Part shown: piece by piece, positions 20,194-31,748 of the stretch | Layout of the letters: each line of letters begins with the position of its first letter | Position numbering within the stretch: the stretch's first letter is position 1 | Assembly: GCA_004295565.1 (NCBI GenBank) | Contig: AP019416.1 | Span: forward strand, 558,001-622,000 | Length of the DNA: 64,000 nucleotides | Direction: 5' to 3' | Source: Vreelandella olivaria | GTDB taxonomy: Bacteria; Pseudomonadota; Gammaproteobacteria; Pseudomonadales; Halomonadaceae | Translations under genes and position numbers: made by a program | Notes under the pieces: generated by a model | Databases searched by the model: none | What the model was told of the DNA's origin: nothing | Seen by the model: the letters and a program-made list of their open reading frames with translations, nothing else

Positions 20194-21662
20194 TTATTTT
20201 GCGGCGTTGGCAGCGAGAAGTTCTTGCGTGCTGAAGTTGTCGGCTGGCTCGTCCACCGCAAAGGTCGCCCGGCTCAAACGGCGTACACGCTTCATAAACA
20301 GCGCAATGCAGATCAGTGTGCCCAGTGCCGCCACCACATAGCTTAGCTGCAGCGGCAGGCCAAAACCGATCGGCGCGTAGGCTAAGTAGGTGAACGTTGC
20401 CATGGTCATAAAGGTAGCGGGGATCGAGGTAATCCAGTGAGGCTTACGCGACAGCACCAGGTACATGGTACCTACCCATAGCGCGATCACGGCGGTGGTT
20501 TGGTTGGCCCAGGAGAAGTAGCGCCACAGCAGCGTGAAGTCCATATGCGTTAAGGCGTAGGAGACCACAAACAGCGGCAGGGCAACCATGACACGCTTCA
20601 CAATCGGCTTTTGATCGATCTTGATATAGTCAGCGATAATCATCCGCGCGCTGCGGAAAGCGGTATCGCCCGAGGTGATCGGCAGCACAATAACGCCGAG
20701 TACCGCCAGGGTGCCGCCAATCGCGCCGAGCATGGTGGTAGACACTTCGCTGACCACCGCGGCGGGGCCACCAGCGGCCAGTACATCGGAAAGTGACTGG
20801 TCGCCGTAGAACAGGCTCATGGCAGCGGCCGCCCAGATCATCGCGATAATGCCTTCGGTGATCATCATGCCGTAGAATATTTTGCGCCCGTTGGTTTCGT
20901 TTTGCGTGGTGCGCGAAATAATGGGGGTTTGAGTGGCGTGAAAGCCGGAAAGTGCGCCACAGGAGATGGTTAAAAACAGCAGCGGGAAGATCGGCGCGGC
21001 GTCGGGGTGCATGTTCTGGAACGAGAGCTCTGGAATCGGAGCGCCGGTGACAACCAGGCCAATACCGATACCTGCAGCGCTGAACAGCAGCAGAGCACCA
21101 AAGTAGGGGTAAATACGGCCGATCACCTTATCAATCGGCAGCAGCGTGGCGATCAGGTAATAAATAAAGATGGCGACAACGATCAGTGTCAGCGACAGCG
21201 AGGTCATATTGGCCAGCAGCGCCGCGGGGAGGTCACAAAGACCGTACCGACCAGCAGAAGCAGCAGAATCGCGAAGCCATTGACGACGTGCTTCATCGCT
21301 TTACCCAGGAACTTGCCGGCCAACTGCGGTAAATGGGCGCCGTGGTTACGGATCGAGATCATGCCGGTCAGGTAATCATGCACGGCGCCAGCAAAGATGC
21401 AGCCAATTACAATCCACACAAAGGCGACCGGGCCATACAGCGCGCCGAGGATCGGGCCAAAAATAGGGCCAACGCCGGCAATGTTGAGTAACTGGATAAG
21501 CGAGTTGCGCGTCGTGTTCATCGGCACATAGTCGATGTTATCGCGCATGCTGAAGGCGGGCGTCTGGCGTTTACGGTTAGTCACAAACACGCGTTCAACG
21601 AACTTCCCATAGGTAAAGTAGCCCGCTATTAGCAGCAGGATCGATACAATAAAGGTGATCAT
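20194..21662 (-). CDS. cstA: CstA-family carbon starvation / pyruvate transporter, frameshifted
   Basis: Polytopic inner-membrane protein of the CstA family; characterised members import pyruvate or peptides when carbon is scarce. The N-terminal part has NNIDYVPMN-like (DNIDYVPMNTTRNSLIQLLNIAG) and GPIFGPILGALYGP motifs. A break at about 21228 (G run one short on the plus strand) leads from VFVTSP into AALLANMTSLSLTL. The second part includes LFLTISCGALSGFHATQTP. About 489 residues, the short CstA type rather than the 700-residue enterobacterial form. It lies alone between the Zur-box operon and sodC. Confidence 0.88.
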
Positions 21663-21798
21663 CTAAGGTACCTAGAGCAGTAAGGGGATGGGCGAGCATG
21701 CCAATGCGCACACAAGCAGGCACTTCTTTAGCAGCGCTGAATGTACAGATAAGCATTATAAAATCACAGTTAGACTTTTAGTGGGCCGTAAGCAAAAC

Positions 21799-21824
21799 AA
21801 TGGGCAGCCATGTGGCTGCCCATT
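21799..21824 (-). terminator. Terminator of sodC
   Basis: A 12-base inverted repeat (aatgggcagcca / tggctgcccatt) 27 bases past the sodC stop, followed on the minus strand by gttttgctt. Confidence 0.85.
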
Positions 21825-21850
21825 TAGTCGATTAATAACGACGGAAAATC

Positions 21851-22402
21851 TTAAGATTCCACGACGCCGCAGGCCATCCGTGTGCCGCCGCCGCCCAGGT
21901 GGGGCTCATCTGTGTAGGTGTCGCCACCTTCATGAATCATCAAGCTGCGGCCGGGCATATCTTCCATGCTCAGGCGCGGCGCCAAAACCGGTAGGTTAGC
22001 TTCGCCATCTTCATTAACGGTCAGCACAGGGAGATCGCCCAGATGGCCTTCGCCATAGGGGCCCTGGTGGGTGCCGGTCTCTTCGGGGTCATAGTGGCCA
22101 CCTGCTGAAAGTGCAGCCGTCATTTCGCCACTATCATTCTCGGCAGGATCACAGCTGGCATTCTGGTGAACGTGAAAACCGTAAACACCGGGTTCAAGAT
22201 CCGTTAGCGAAGGGGTCAGCAGTAAGCCATGATCCGTATGCTCAAGGGATACGGTGCCGATTGACTCTTCATTACCCTCGGTGCTGACTTTATGCATCTC
22301 GACATCAAGCGTTTCATTGGCTTGTGCCGCTGAGGTAGCGAGCAGCAGCGAGGCGGCAATAGCGGTAAGCGGTGTTGAGAAACGTATAGTTGAATAGCGC
22401 AT
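21851..22402 (-). CDS. sodC: Cu/Zn superoxide dismutase
   Basis: Periplasmic enzyme that dismutates superoxide. 183 residues with a signal peptide (TAIAASLLLATSAAQA). Copper ligands are seen in GFHVHQNASC, the bridging and zinc ligands in GGHYDPEETGTHQGPYGEGHLGDLP, the last copper His in MIHEGGD, and the disulfide partner Cys in TRMACGV near the end. Intact and acidic. It is a monocistronic gene with its own terminator. Confidence 0.95.
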   Translation of the reverse strand: MRYSTIRFSTPLTAIAASLLLATSAAQANETLDVEMHKVSTEGNEESIGTVSLEHTDHGLLLTPSLTDLEPGVYGFHVHQNASCDPAENDSGEMTAALSAGGHYDPEETGTHQGPYGEGHLGDLPVLTVNEDGEANLPVLAPRLSMEDMPGRSLMIHEGGDTYTDEPHLGGGGTRMACGVVES

Positions 22403-22486
22403 GTTGCTCTCCTTCCAAATCCATGGAAACGCTGTGGTAGCGTTGCTTATTCAAGGTAGCTGGCAAGCCGTTACTTTGCCACCCGC

Positions 22487-23655
22487 CTAGCGAGGATCCG
22501 CTGAGATATGTTGTAAATTCAGTAAAGTAGCCGTCAGTGCTTGCGTCCGTGGCACCAGCGTATCGAGTAAGCAGTACTCCTCATCAGTATGCATTTTCGC
22601 ACCGACCGGGCCGAGGCCACACAGCGTGGGAATGCCCAAGCTGGCCGTCCAGCCCGCATCGGAACAGCCGCCGGTAAATTCGCCATCAACCGCAAAACCG
22701 ATCGCTTTAGCTTGCGATTGATAAAGCGCAAACAGCGCGCTGCTCATACGCTCTTCAAGCGGGAAGAACTCCGACGTCTGCTCAATGGTGGCTAGCGTGC
22801 CGGGGATCTCAGGTTCGGCGATTATCGCCTCAATGGCTTGATAAAGCTGGTCACGCTGGGCGGTGGTGACAAAACGGATATCCAACTGCGCAGACGCGGA
22901 AGGCGCGACGGTGTTACGTGATACCCCGCCGGTGATGGTGCCCACATTGGTGGTAATGCCTGCCTCGTAATCGGTCAACGCATGCAGCTTGATGATTTTA
23001 TGGGCGAGCGCTTCGATGGCGCTGGCGCCATCGGCATGGCTTACGCCGGAGTGGGCGGCTTTGCCGGTAACGTTGATCAAAAAGCCAGCACCTCCTTTAC
23101 GCCCCGTCACCACATTGCCGCTGACGCGCCCTGGCTCGACGTTTAAGACGCCGCGAGCCCCCTCTGCCGCAGCCTCAATAAACGCCCGCCCATCCGGCGA
23201 GCCAATCTCCTCATCGGCGGTAAATAGGGCGCGAACGGGCAGCGGGCAGTGGGGCAGGCGGCTTAGCGCGCGTAGTACAAAGCAGTTCATCACCAGACCG
23301 CTTTTCATATCGGCCACGCCAGGGCCAAAGCCAAGGTTCTCTTTTGCGAATAGCCTCGGCTTGCCACGGTGCCGGTAGGAAAAACCGTATCCCGGTGGCC
23401 CATAAGTAGCGCATGGCCTTGGCCAGCCTCACCCAGTTGCGCCTCTAAAATATCGCCTGAGTCGGGGCGTTGGTGGCGTATCACCGTGATGCCATCCTGT
23501 TCGAGCCACTGGGTAATCAGGTCGGCCACCGCATCGTTACCCGCTTTGTCATAGCTGTTGGAATCGATATTGACCAGGGCCTCCAGGCAGTCAACCATTG
23601 CCTGCTGTTGCCCCTCTAGCCAATCGCAGGCTTGTTGTATTAGTGGCTCTTGCAT
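22487..23655 (-). CDS. M20 metallopeptidase (carboxypeptidase G2-like), frameshifted
   Basis: Zinc peptidase of the M20/ArgE-DapE-CPG2 family. The N-terminal part has the first metal His and catalytic Asp (LLMGHRDTVFPTGTV). After a break at about 23357 the frame continues as FAKENLGFGPGVADMKSGLVMN (bridging Asp), then TADEEIGSPDG (catalytic Glu-Glu) and KAAHSGV of the dimerisation domain, with the last His in MHTDEEY. About 390 residues. It overlaps the end of a second M20 gene by 16 bases. It is the last gene of a peptide-import operon and probably trims imported peptides. Confidence 0.87.
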
Positions 23656-25059
23656 GACGCTCGCTCCTTATGAATCTCTGCACCTTGGGCACTCAAATCC
23701 CAGAATAGCCCCGCCATTAATATAAGCGCTTCTGAGGCGATGCTGCCTAACAGGTGTTCGTCGGGGGCGTGTTGCGAACAGGACGGGTAGGAGTGGGGAA
23801 CCCATAGTGTGGGTAAGCCCAGCGTCTCGGCAAATACGTCGTTGGGTAATGATCCGCCCAGGTTAGGCAGTAGCGTGGGCGTTTTATGGGTCGATAGCTG
23901 CATCGAGGTTAACGCCCAGCTCACCCAGGGGTCTTCAGGATCAAGCCGCGTTGCATTCATCTGTGACATGCGCGCCGCGCTCACTTCAATATCGTGATAG
24001 CCGTGTTGATCCAGATGGTGGCGCAAATGGGCTAAAAGTTATCCTGGTCGCTGCCCACCACATAACGCAGCTGGCAGTGGGCGTAGGCGTGGGGTGGAAT
24101 CGCATTGGCCGGGGCGTCCGGGTTGCCTGCCTTCATGGCGAGCACTTCTAGCGTGTTCCAGCCAAACAAGCGCTCAGCGGGGGATAGCCCTGGCTCCCCC
24201 CAGTCGGTGTCGATGGCGGGGCATTGTCACCGACGCCCACCTCGAGCAAGGCAAGCGCTTGGCGCACGGCGTCGGGTATAGGCGCTGGGCGTAACCCTTC
24301 AATCTGGATGACCCCATTGGCGTCTACCAAGGTGGCAATCGCATTGGTTAACCGCACGGCAGGGTTTTTGAGCACGCCGCCCCAGTTACCCGAGTGGTGG
24401 GCGCCTTCACGGGCCTGTAGTTTAAGGTCAAAGTTGAAGGAACCCCGTGAGCCTAAAAACAGCGTGGGGGCGTCAGCGTTCAAACGGGGGCCATCCGAAC
24501 CGATAAACACATCGGCCGCTAACTGCTCGCGATAACGGTGGCAGACCTCTTTTAGCCCCGGTGAACCGGTCTCTTCGCCCATCTCCAGCACCAGCTTGAC
24601 GTTATAGCCCAGACGCCCGCCGTTGGCTTTTAGGACACAGCCCAGGGCGGCCAGATTAATCGTGTGTTGGCCTTTGTTATCGGCGGTGCCACGGCCATAC
24701 CAGCGATCCCCCCGCTGGGTGATTTGCCAAGGTGACAGCCCGTCGGCCCACTGGTCATCGTAGCCACGTATTACATCGCCATGGCCGTAGGTTAATACGC
24801 TGAAGGCGGCCTCTGGCTCAACTCTTTCCGCGATAAGAAAGGGCCCAAAACCTTCCACCGGGTTATCGACGATTTCCCATGTAAAACCGAGCTGCTCAAT
24901 GTCCGGAATAATCTGTTCAGTCAGGTAGCCGTGAAGCTCCGCCAGCCGATTGGGTTCCTGGCTTTCACTGCGGATGGCAATACGCGGGGCAAGCTGAGCA
25001 TAAAACTCACCACCATCAAAATAGGCTTTGGCATTGTCTAAGGCGTGTTGGCGCGACAT
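23640..25059 (-). CDS. M20 family dipeptidase, two frameshifts
   Basis: Cytoplasmic zinc dipeptidase (M20). The first 280 residues from the ATG at 25059 carry LTYGHGDV, GRGTADNKGQH and LEMGEETGSPGL, the M20 metal and catalytic motifs. Breaks near 24225 and 24035 join the middle (ERLFGWNTLEVLAMKAGNPDAPANAIPP) and the C-terminal part (LPNLGGSLPNDVFAETLGLPTLWVPHSYPSCSQHAPDEHL, the last metal His). Total about 473 residues. It follows the dppF-type gene by 38 bases and overlaps the next M20 gene, so uptake and hydrolysis appear coupled in one operon. Confidence 0.87.
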
Positions 25060-25097
25060 AACTATTCCTTTTAACGTGAGGCGTTAATTAACCGCTA

Positions 25098-26101
25098 TTA
25101 GGCAAAGTGGCAGGCGACACGCGCCTGATTGCCGTGACGAGTCGCCTGAGCAGACGTCTGAGCAATAGCGCTCAGCGTTGGCGCCTGCTGTGAGCATGTG
25201 GGCTGAGCAACGGGGCATCGAGGATGAAAGGCGCAGCCCGAAGGTGGCTGTGTAGGGTCGGGCTGGCCCGCCCCAAGGCCGATATCAGGCACGCCCAAGC
25301 CGGGTTCTGGGGTCAGCGCAGAGGCCAGCAGCGCTTGGGTGTAAGGGTGGCGGGGCGCGGTGAAGATTTGTTCACGGGTACCCTCTTCGACAATTTGCCC
25401 CAGGTACATCACCGCCAGCCGATCCGCCAAATGTTCCACCACGGCGAGGTCGTGGCTTATAAACAGATAGGTAAGACCAAACTCATCTTTAAGGTCGAGC
25501 AGGAGATTGAGTATCTGGGCCTGAACCGATACATCCAGTGCAGAGGTAGGCTCGTCACAAATCACCAGGTCAGGGCGCATAATCAGTGCCCGGGCAATCG
25601 CCACCGCTGGCGCTGCCCGCCAGACATTTGCCCTGGGTATTGCTGGGCCGCGCGTTTGGGCAGCCCGACCATATCGAGCATCTCCTCGATCTTTACCGCC
25701 TGCTCCTTGGGGGTGCCAATGGCATGAATACGCAGCGGCAGGCCAACGATCTGGGCAATCCGCTGGCGGGGGTTCAGTGACGAGTAAGGATCCTGGAAAA
25801 TCGGCTGTATATGACGGGCCAGTGCCTTTTGGTTAGCGTTAACAATCGCTTTGCCATTGATCAGTACATCGCCTGCGCTAGGGGGCGTCAGCCCCAGCAG
25901 CATTTTGGCCAGGGTGCTTTTACCGCAGCCTGATTCGCCCACCAGTCCCATCACCTGACCGCGGGGAACGCGCAGCGATACATTATTGACTGCCTTTAAG
26001 GTACGGGGCTTATGCAGCATGTCGCCGCCCAGTTTAAATGTTTTGGACAGCGCGCAGAGTTCCAGGGCAAGCGGGTCAAGAGGGATTTCGGCACTGCTCA
26101 T
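25098..26101 (-). CDS. dppF: Peptide ABC importer ATPase, DppF/OppF type, frameshifted
   Basis: ATPase subunit of a di/oligopeptide importer. The start at 26101 is chosen because its ATGA overlaps the stop of the upstream ATPase gene. Walker A is [12 protein letters not shown] near residue 58. The signature MSGGQRQR is followed by a one-base loss at about 25607 (GGG reduced to GG), then [24 protein letters not shown] (Walker B) and FISHDLAVV. The C-terminal oligopeptide/dipeptide domain contains the Cys pattern [14 protein letters not shown], typical of 4Fe-4S-binding OppD/DppD-type tails. About 334 residues. Confidence 0.9.
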
Positions 26102-27146
26102 AGCGTTACCTCCTGAGCGTTTATGGTTGCCGGGTTGGCTAGCTGATGGGCAAAGTGGCAGCGCGATAGGTGTCCGTCGGCGACGGTTTGCAAGGGCGGT
26201 GTGGTGTGACAAAGCTCATCCGCTTGGTCGCAGCGATTACAAAAGGCGCAGCCGTCAACTTTCTCTACCAAGTTGGGCACTACCCCTGGAATGGCCTGCA
26301 AACGGCTGCCCGGCAGCGTTTTGCCAGGTGTCGGTATGCAGCGCAGTAACCCTTGGGTATAGGGGTGGCTGGGAGCGTGAAAAAGCGCCTGGGCAGAGGC
26401 TGTTTCAATCACTTCACCGGCATACATCACGGCAACCCGGTCGGCAATGCGCGCGACGACGCCCAGGTCGTGGGTAATGAAGATAACCGCGGTACCAAAC
26501 TCCTGCTGTAAGTCGCGTAGCAGGTGCAGAATTTGCGCTTGAATCGTCACGTCCAGCGCCGTGGTAGGTTCATCGGCGATGATCAGGTCGGGTTCACACA
26601 TCAGCGCCATGGCAATCATCACCGCTGGCGCAGCCCGCCCGAGAGTTGGTGAGGGTATTGGCGCATACGCTCTTCGGCGGCGCTGATACCCACCCGCTTG
26701 AGTAAATAGAGCGCACGGTCGTGGGCCGCTTTACGCGATACCCGCTGGTGACGGCGTAAGGCTTCGCAGAGCTGATTGCCCAGGGTGTAGGCGGGGTTGA
26801 GGGCGGTCATCGGCTCTTGGAAAATCATCGCCATGCGCGCACCGCGCAGGTTGCTGCGTTCGCGTTCAGATACCGTGAGCAGATCAACGCCGTCAAAGTT
26901 TAGGCAATCGGCGCTGATCTGCGCTTTGCGCGGTAGCAGGCCCATCAATGCCAGCGAGGTCATGGATTTGCCACACCCAGACTCGCCTACCAGGCAGAGC
27001 ATTTCGCCGCGCTCAACGTGAAAATCGATGCCCCGCACGGCGTGAAGCGTGCCTTTGGCGACGGGTAAATCAACGCGTAGCTGTTTTACGCTGAGTAGTG
27101 GTGAGGCTGGCGCTGTTGAACGCCCAGCTGAGGATTGATTACTCAT
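26098..27146 (-). CDS. dppD: Peptide ABC importer ATPase, DppD/OppD type, frameshifted
   Basis: The partner ATPase. Walker [14 protein letters not shown]-loop [11 protein letters not shown] and signature LSGGLRQR lie before a break at about 26627, again a GGG read as GG directly after the signature. Then come [23 protein letters not shown] and FITHDLGVV. The C-terminal [14 protein letters not shown] motif is typical of the family. About 349 residues. It overlaps dppC by eight bases and dppF by four. Confidence 0.9.
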
Positions 27147-28046
27147 TGCGGCCTCCCGGTGCGCTTAGGTCGCGCAGCCCATCACCTAGCAGGTTAATTG
27201 CCAGCACCAGCACAAACAGGGCACTGCCGGGGATCGTAATGACCCAGGGCTGAAAGAACATATAGGCTTTGCCCTCGGCGATCATCAGCCCCCAGGAGGG
27301 CGAGGGCGGCTGCACGCCCATGCCCAGAAACGACAGCGTCGCTTCAAGCAAAATGGCGTTGGCGACTTCCAGGGTGGCCACCACAATGAGGGCGCCGACG
27401 ATATTGGGCAGCACTTCGCGCAGCAAAATGTAGTGCAGGGGGCAGCCCAATGCCTGGGCGGCCTGGACATATTCGGCGTCACGCAGTTGCTGGGTGGCTG
27501 AGCGGGCAACCACGGCAAAGCGATCCCAGAGCAGCAGTCCTAACAGCAGCGTAACGGTGAGCATCGAGCCACCGATCAGCGAGGCCATGGCCAGGGCCAC
27601 TAACACCACCGGCATGGCCAGGCGGGTGGTGAGCAGGTAACTGACCACCGCATCAATGCGCCCGCCAAAGTAGCCCGCCAACACGCCCAAGGTGGTACCA
27701 ATCAACCCTGAAATCAGCGCGACCACTATGCCGATAAAGAGTGAAATGCGGGTGCCATAAATCAGCCGGCTCAGATAGTCACGACCAAGGCGGTCGGTGC
27801 CTAACGGTGTGTCCAACTCCCCGTTTCGTGCCAAAAAGGGGGCACCATGCGGTTTGCGGTGTTCTGTAAATAAGGATCATGAGGGGCCAGCCAAGGTGCC
27901 AGGAGCGCAACGATCCCCAAGGACGTAATGATCAATAATCCGATCGCCAAGCTGCGGTTGTTAAGCGTGCTGCGAAATAGGCGTGACTGCCAAGTAGCGG
28001 CCAGCGGTTGTTCTGCGGCCACCTGTGGGGAAAGGATATTTGCCAT
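27139..28046 (-). CDS. dppC: Peptide ABC permease, DppC type, frameshifted
   Basis: Inner-membrane permease. The N-terminal helix and the first periplasmic loop (LAPHDPYLQNTANRMVPPF) are in one frame. A break at about 27835 leads to LARNGELDTPLGTDRLGRDYLSRLIYG, the conserved DppC motif, and the BPD_transp_1 domain with the EAA loop (YVQAAQALGCPLHYILLREVLPN). About 302 residues. A good ribosome-binding site (GGAGAAC) precedes the ATG at 28046, eleven bases after the repaired dppB stop. Confidence 0.9.
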
Positions 28047-28057
28047 GGTGTTCTCCG

Positions 28058-28974
28058 TTAACGCGCGCGCAGGCGGGGTCGAGGACGGCGTTGAGAATGT
28101 CGGCCAGCAGCGTCAACACGATATAAAACAGCGCAATGATCAGAACGATGGCCTGCACCACTGGATAGTCATTGCGGGAAATAGCGTTCCAGGCCAGTTG
28201 CCCCAGACCGCGCAGCGAAAAGACGGTCTCGATAACCACCGAACCGCCGAGCATAAAGCCCAACTCCACGGCGGCCAGCGCCACCACTGGAATCACTGCA
28301 TTGCGTAGCGCGTGTTTGAAGATCACCGAACCAGTTCGCAGCCCTTTGGCTCGTGCGGTACGGATGTAATCCGCCTCAAGTACTTCCAGCATGCCGCTGC
28401 GGGTGAGCCGCATCATGGCGGGGGTGGCGTAGTAACCCAGCGCAACGGCGGGCAGCACAAAGCCTTGCCAGCTATCACTGCCTGCGGCTGGAAACCACTG
28501 CAGCTTGACGGCAAACAGGATGATCAGCGTTAAGCCAAACCAGAAATTCGGCATCGCCTGACCGGTCACCGCAATCGCCATGGCCATGCGGTCTATCCAA
28601 CTGCCACGCTTGAGGGCGGCCACTACACCGAGTGGAATAGACACGAAAAGGGCTATCGCCAAGGACATCACACCCAGGGTCATGGTCACCGGTAAGCGCT
28701 CGACCACCAGATCCATAACATCGCTCTGGTAGTAGTAAGAGCGCCCAAAGTCGAGCTGTACGGCTCCCCAAAGCCAACTGGTAAACTGCTGAATCACCGG
28801 GCGATCCAGGCCGTAATCCGTTCGGATTTGTTCTACCTGCTCGGCGGTGGCCTCGGGGCCGCCTATGGAGAGCGCCAGGTCACCCGAGAGCTGTAGCAGA
28901 CTAAAGCAGAGCACCGAAATGGTGAACGCGACGCTAAGGGCTATCAGCGTGCGTTTGAAAACAAATGCCCACAT
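28058..28974 (-). CDS. dppB: Peptide ABC permease, DppB type, frameshifted near the end
   Basis: Inner-membrane permease with six helices. The N-terminal FKRTLIALSVAFTISVLCFSLL and the loop with YGLDRPVIQQF are typical of DppB. The EAA loop reads YIRTARAKGLRTGSVIFKHALRNAVIP. The last residues NAVLDP should be followed by RLRAR and a stop; a C run one base short at about 28075 lets the frame run on. With that base the stop is the TAA at 28058-28060. 306 residues after repair. Confidence 0.92.
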
Positions 28975-29050
28975 AAAGCATCACTCCCTCGCTGCGGAAA
29001 GCTAGCCGTGGCGAGATTGCCACGGCTGCCATTACGTCGATCACACGCCG

Positions 29051-30582
29051 TTACTTCCAGCTCGCCTCGTAGAAACGCGGGAGTTCGTCCGGGTAGGCGG
29101 TGAAGTCGAGATCAGCGGTGTGGGCGTAATAGGTGGAGTAGGAGAATAGCGGCGCCCAGTACGCTTGCTCGGAGATGCGGGCGAACGCTTTTGGTAGTGC
29201 TCTAAGCGCACATCAGGATCTACCGAGGTGTCGGCGGTCTGAAGCCACTCTTGCACTTGGCTGTCCTGCCAGAGATCGTCAATACCGCCTGTGAAGTAGA
29301 CGCTCACGAACGCCGAGACATCGTTAATAGAAAAGGAGCCCCAGGCTTTAAACGACATATCGGTTTGGCCGTTACGCTGAAGCTCCAGTAGTGCAGGGGA
29401 GGTCATAAAGCGCAGGTTGGCATTGATGCCTACCGCGCGTAGGTCGCCAATCATCGCTTCGGCGTAATCGCGTTCCCGGTAGGCATGAAGGTCGATATCA
29501 AAGCCATCGGCGTAACCCGCTTCGGCGAGCAGTTCACGGGCTTTTTCAGGGTCGAACTCATACTCAATAACGTCTTGTGTTTCACAGCCGAACTGAGTGG
29601 GAAAGCAGGGGGCGTAGAGGGCCTGGCTGCCGCCGCGTACTAGATCATTAGCGAGGCCTTCCCGATTCATGGCGTGGTTAATGGCTTGGCGCACGCGAAT
29701 ATCATGTAACGGCGAATCTTCTCGGGTCGCGGAGTCCAGGCCGATATAGCCGACGCGCATGGTTTCGCCGCCCAGTACGCTAAGCTGGGGCATACCGCCT
29801 AAGGATTCAGCTTGATCCGAGGGTACGCGCCAGATCCAGTCGACTTGCCCCGACATCAATTGCGCCATACGAGAGTCCGCATCGGCAATCGCCTTGAACT
29901 CGATATTGGCGATCTCCGGCTGACCAATGGGGCTATCGGTAAAGTAGTCATCAAAGCGCGTCAGGCTGACGCCATCCCCTGGGCGGACGTTGGTAATCCG
30001 GTAAGGGCCGGTGCCTACGGGCTCGCGGCTAAAGCCCTCGATACCCACTTCCTGGAAATACTCATCGGGATAAATCGGCATCGGGCCGGCGAGGTACTCA
30101 AGGGCCGCTGGGAAAGGCTCTTTAAGATGAATGCGAACCTGGTAATCATCCAGTTTCTCGACGCTTTCAATCCAGTCGACATTCTGGCGTGTCACCACCC
30201 GTGACTCCGGTGACACCGCATAGTTAAAGGTGAAAACAACATCGTCGGCGTCGAAGGCCTCGCCGTTGTGAAAGGTCACGCCCTCGCGAAGCACAAGATC
30301 CAAGGTCGAGTCATCGACCCACTCCACCTCTGTCGCCAAGCGCGGTTCGTACTCGTTGGTTTCAGGGTTGCGGTAAATCAGCGTGTCCCAGGCCAAATGG
30401 GCGAGGATAACGCCTTCGCGCAGGTTGTTGTGGTAGGGGCTAACGTTCTCAGGTTCGCTGTCAGAAGCATAGACCAGCGTGTCATTGGCCTTGCCCGCCA
30501 CTGCCGACGTGGCGAAGCCGAGTAACGTCATTGAAGCAGCCCAAGCGGAAACAGCCCGAGCGAGTTTGCGTTGTGGATGCAT
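29051..30582 (-). CDS. dppA: Peptide-binding periplasmic protein (SBP_bac_5), frameshifted near the end
   Basis: First gene of the operon: the periplasmic receptor for peptides. A signal peptide (MTLLGFATSAVAG) precedes a family 5 binding fold with FHNGEAFDADDVVFTFNYA near residue 100 and EPVGTGPYRITNVRPGDG near residue 195. A missing G at about 29198 disturbs the last 50 residues; the repaired end reads YPDELPRFYEASWK with a TAA at 29051-29053. About 510 residues. It is divergent from the LysR gene. The exact peptide class is unknown. Confidence 0.88.
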
Positions 30583-30723
30583 GTCATACCTCGTTATTTT
30601 TTACTAAGAAAGGTTATGAGCGTTTGGCGTACCAGCGGGGCTTTTATTGTGTTGGATGCGTTGCCCACTGAGTTAAAACTAAGCTATTGATTAGTCATGC
30701 CGCCAGTGCAATGTTTAGAATTT

Positions 30724-30746
30724 ATCATTGCCGTTTCGGCAATGAT
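30724..30746. promoter_or_regulatory. Perfect inverted repeat in the dppA-lysR intergenic region
   Basis: The 10-base arms atcattgccg and cggcaatgat flank a three-base spacer. The site ends 19 bases before the LysR start codon. It may be an operator or a hairpin in the leader; LysR sites usually have T-N11-A arms with wider spacing, so the binding protein is uncertain. Confidence 0.5.
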
Positions 30747-30765
30747 GCTGACGAAGGGAGCCACT

Positions 30766-31748
30766 ATGAATCCGCGAGTGCTACAAGAAACCGCGTTACG
30801 CTATTTTTTAGAAGTCGTGCGCTGCGGCTCCATCAGTGAGGCTTCGGGGAAACTAAACGTGGCGCCTTCGGCGATCAGTCGTCAGATTGCTCGGCTGGAA
30901 AGTGAGTTGGATACGCTGCTGTTTGAACGCCGTGCCCGGGGTATGGTGCCGAGCGCCGCAGGCGAACTGTTGGCAGTGCATGCCCGCCATATGCAGCTGG
31001 AAGCCGACCGTATTGGCAGTGAAATTCTGGCGCTGCGTGGATTGCAGCGGGGCAAGGTGCGCTTGGCTAGTTCAGAAGGCTTTGCCGTGGATTTTTTACC
31101 GGCGGCCATCGCCGCTTTTCGCAAGCGTTACAGCGGTATTCATTTTCATTTGATGGTGGGGCCACCTGCCCAGGCGACCCGGCATGTCAGGGAGGGCAAT
31201 GCGGATATCGGTATTACCTTCAGCCTAAAGCCCGAAGCAGATATTAGCGTCGCGCTTAGGCAACCCGCGCCGATTATGGCGCTGGTTTCACCTGGCCATG
31301 AGTTAGCCGCGAAAAACACCTAACGTTAGCGCAGCTGCAGCGCTATCCGCTGGCGCTGCCCTCGCCAGAAACCACCCTGCGCCAGCTGTTTGATATCTGC
31401 TGTAGTCGCCAAAATCTGGCATTTGAATCCATTTTTAGCAGCGATTACACCGAGGCATTGATTAACTTCGCTATGTTGGGAGGCGGGGTAGCGCTTGCCG
31501 GGGAGATCTCCGTTCGTTACCGCATTTATCAACAGCGTGTGGTGGCGATTCCTATTCGTGACCAGGGCATGGACTCCCGCTTTATCGAAGTCCAAACCCT
31601 CGCCAATCGCACCTTGCCGAGTGCTACCCAGGCTTTTTTGGCGTTTATTAACGAGCACATTCCGGCTGGGAAGCTGCCGTTTTTACCAAATCCGCCAATG
31701 CCAACTGCTGATCGTGTACCTTCGCAATCTATGCCGGATCGTGGCTGA
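30766..31748 (+). CDS. LysR-type regulator, frameshifted
   Basis: DNA-binding regulator, probably of the divergent peptide-import operon. The N-terminal winged helix is clear: ALRYFLEVVRCGSISEASGKLNVAPSAISRQIARLESELDTLLFERRARGM. The effector-binding domain starts near residue 90 and is split at about 31318, continuing with LTLAQLQRYPLALPSPETTLRQLF. I use the ATG at 30766, because the 23 upstream residues lie over the inverted repeat. The last 25 residues after AFLAFINEHIPAG do not look like LysR and overlap a remnant of another gene on the opposite strand, so the native end may be lost. Confidence 0.88.

Noticed and set aside
25605-26630. Frameshift at the same codon (right after the ABC signature QRQR) in both dppD and dppF, which could suggest programmed frameshifting
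   Set aside because: Both sites are simply CGGG read as CGG, the same type of loss seen across the window. The two other ATPases in the window keep GGG at this place. No slippery heptamer or downstream structure was needed to explain it.
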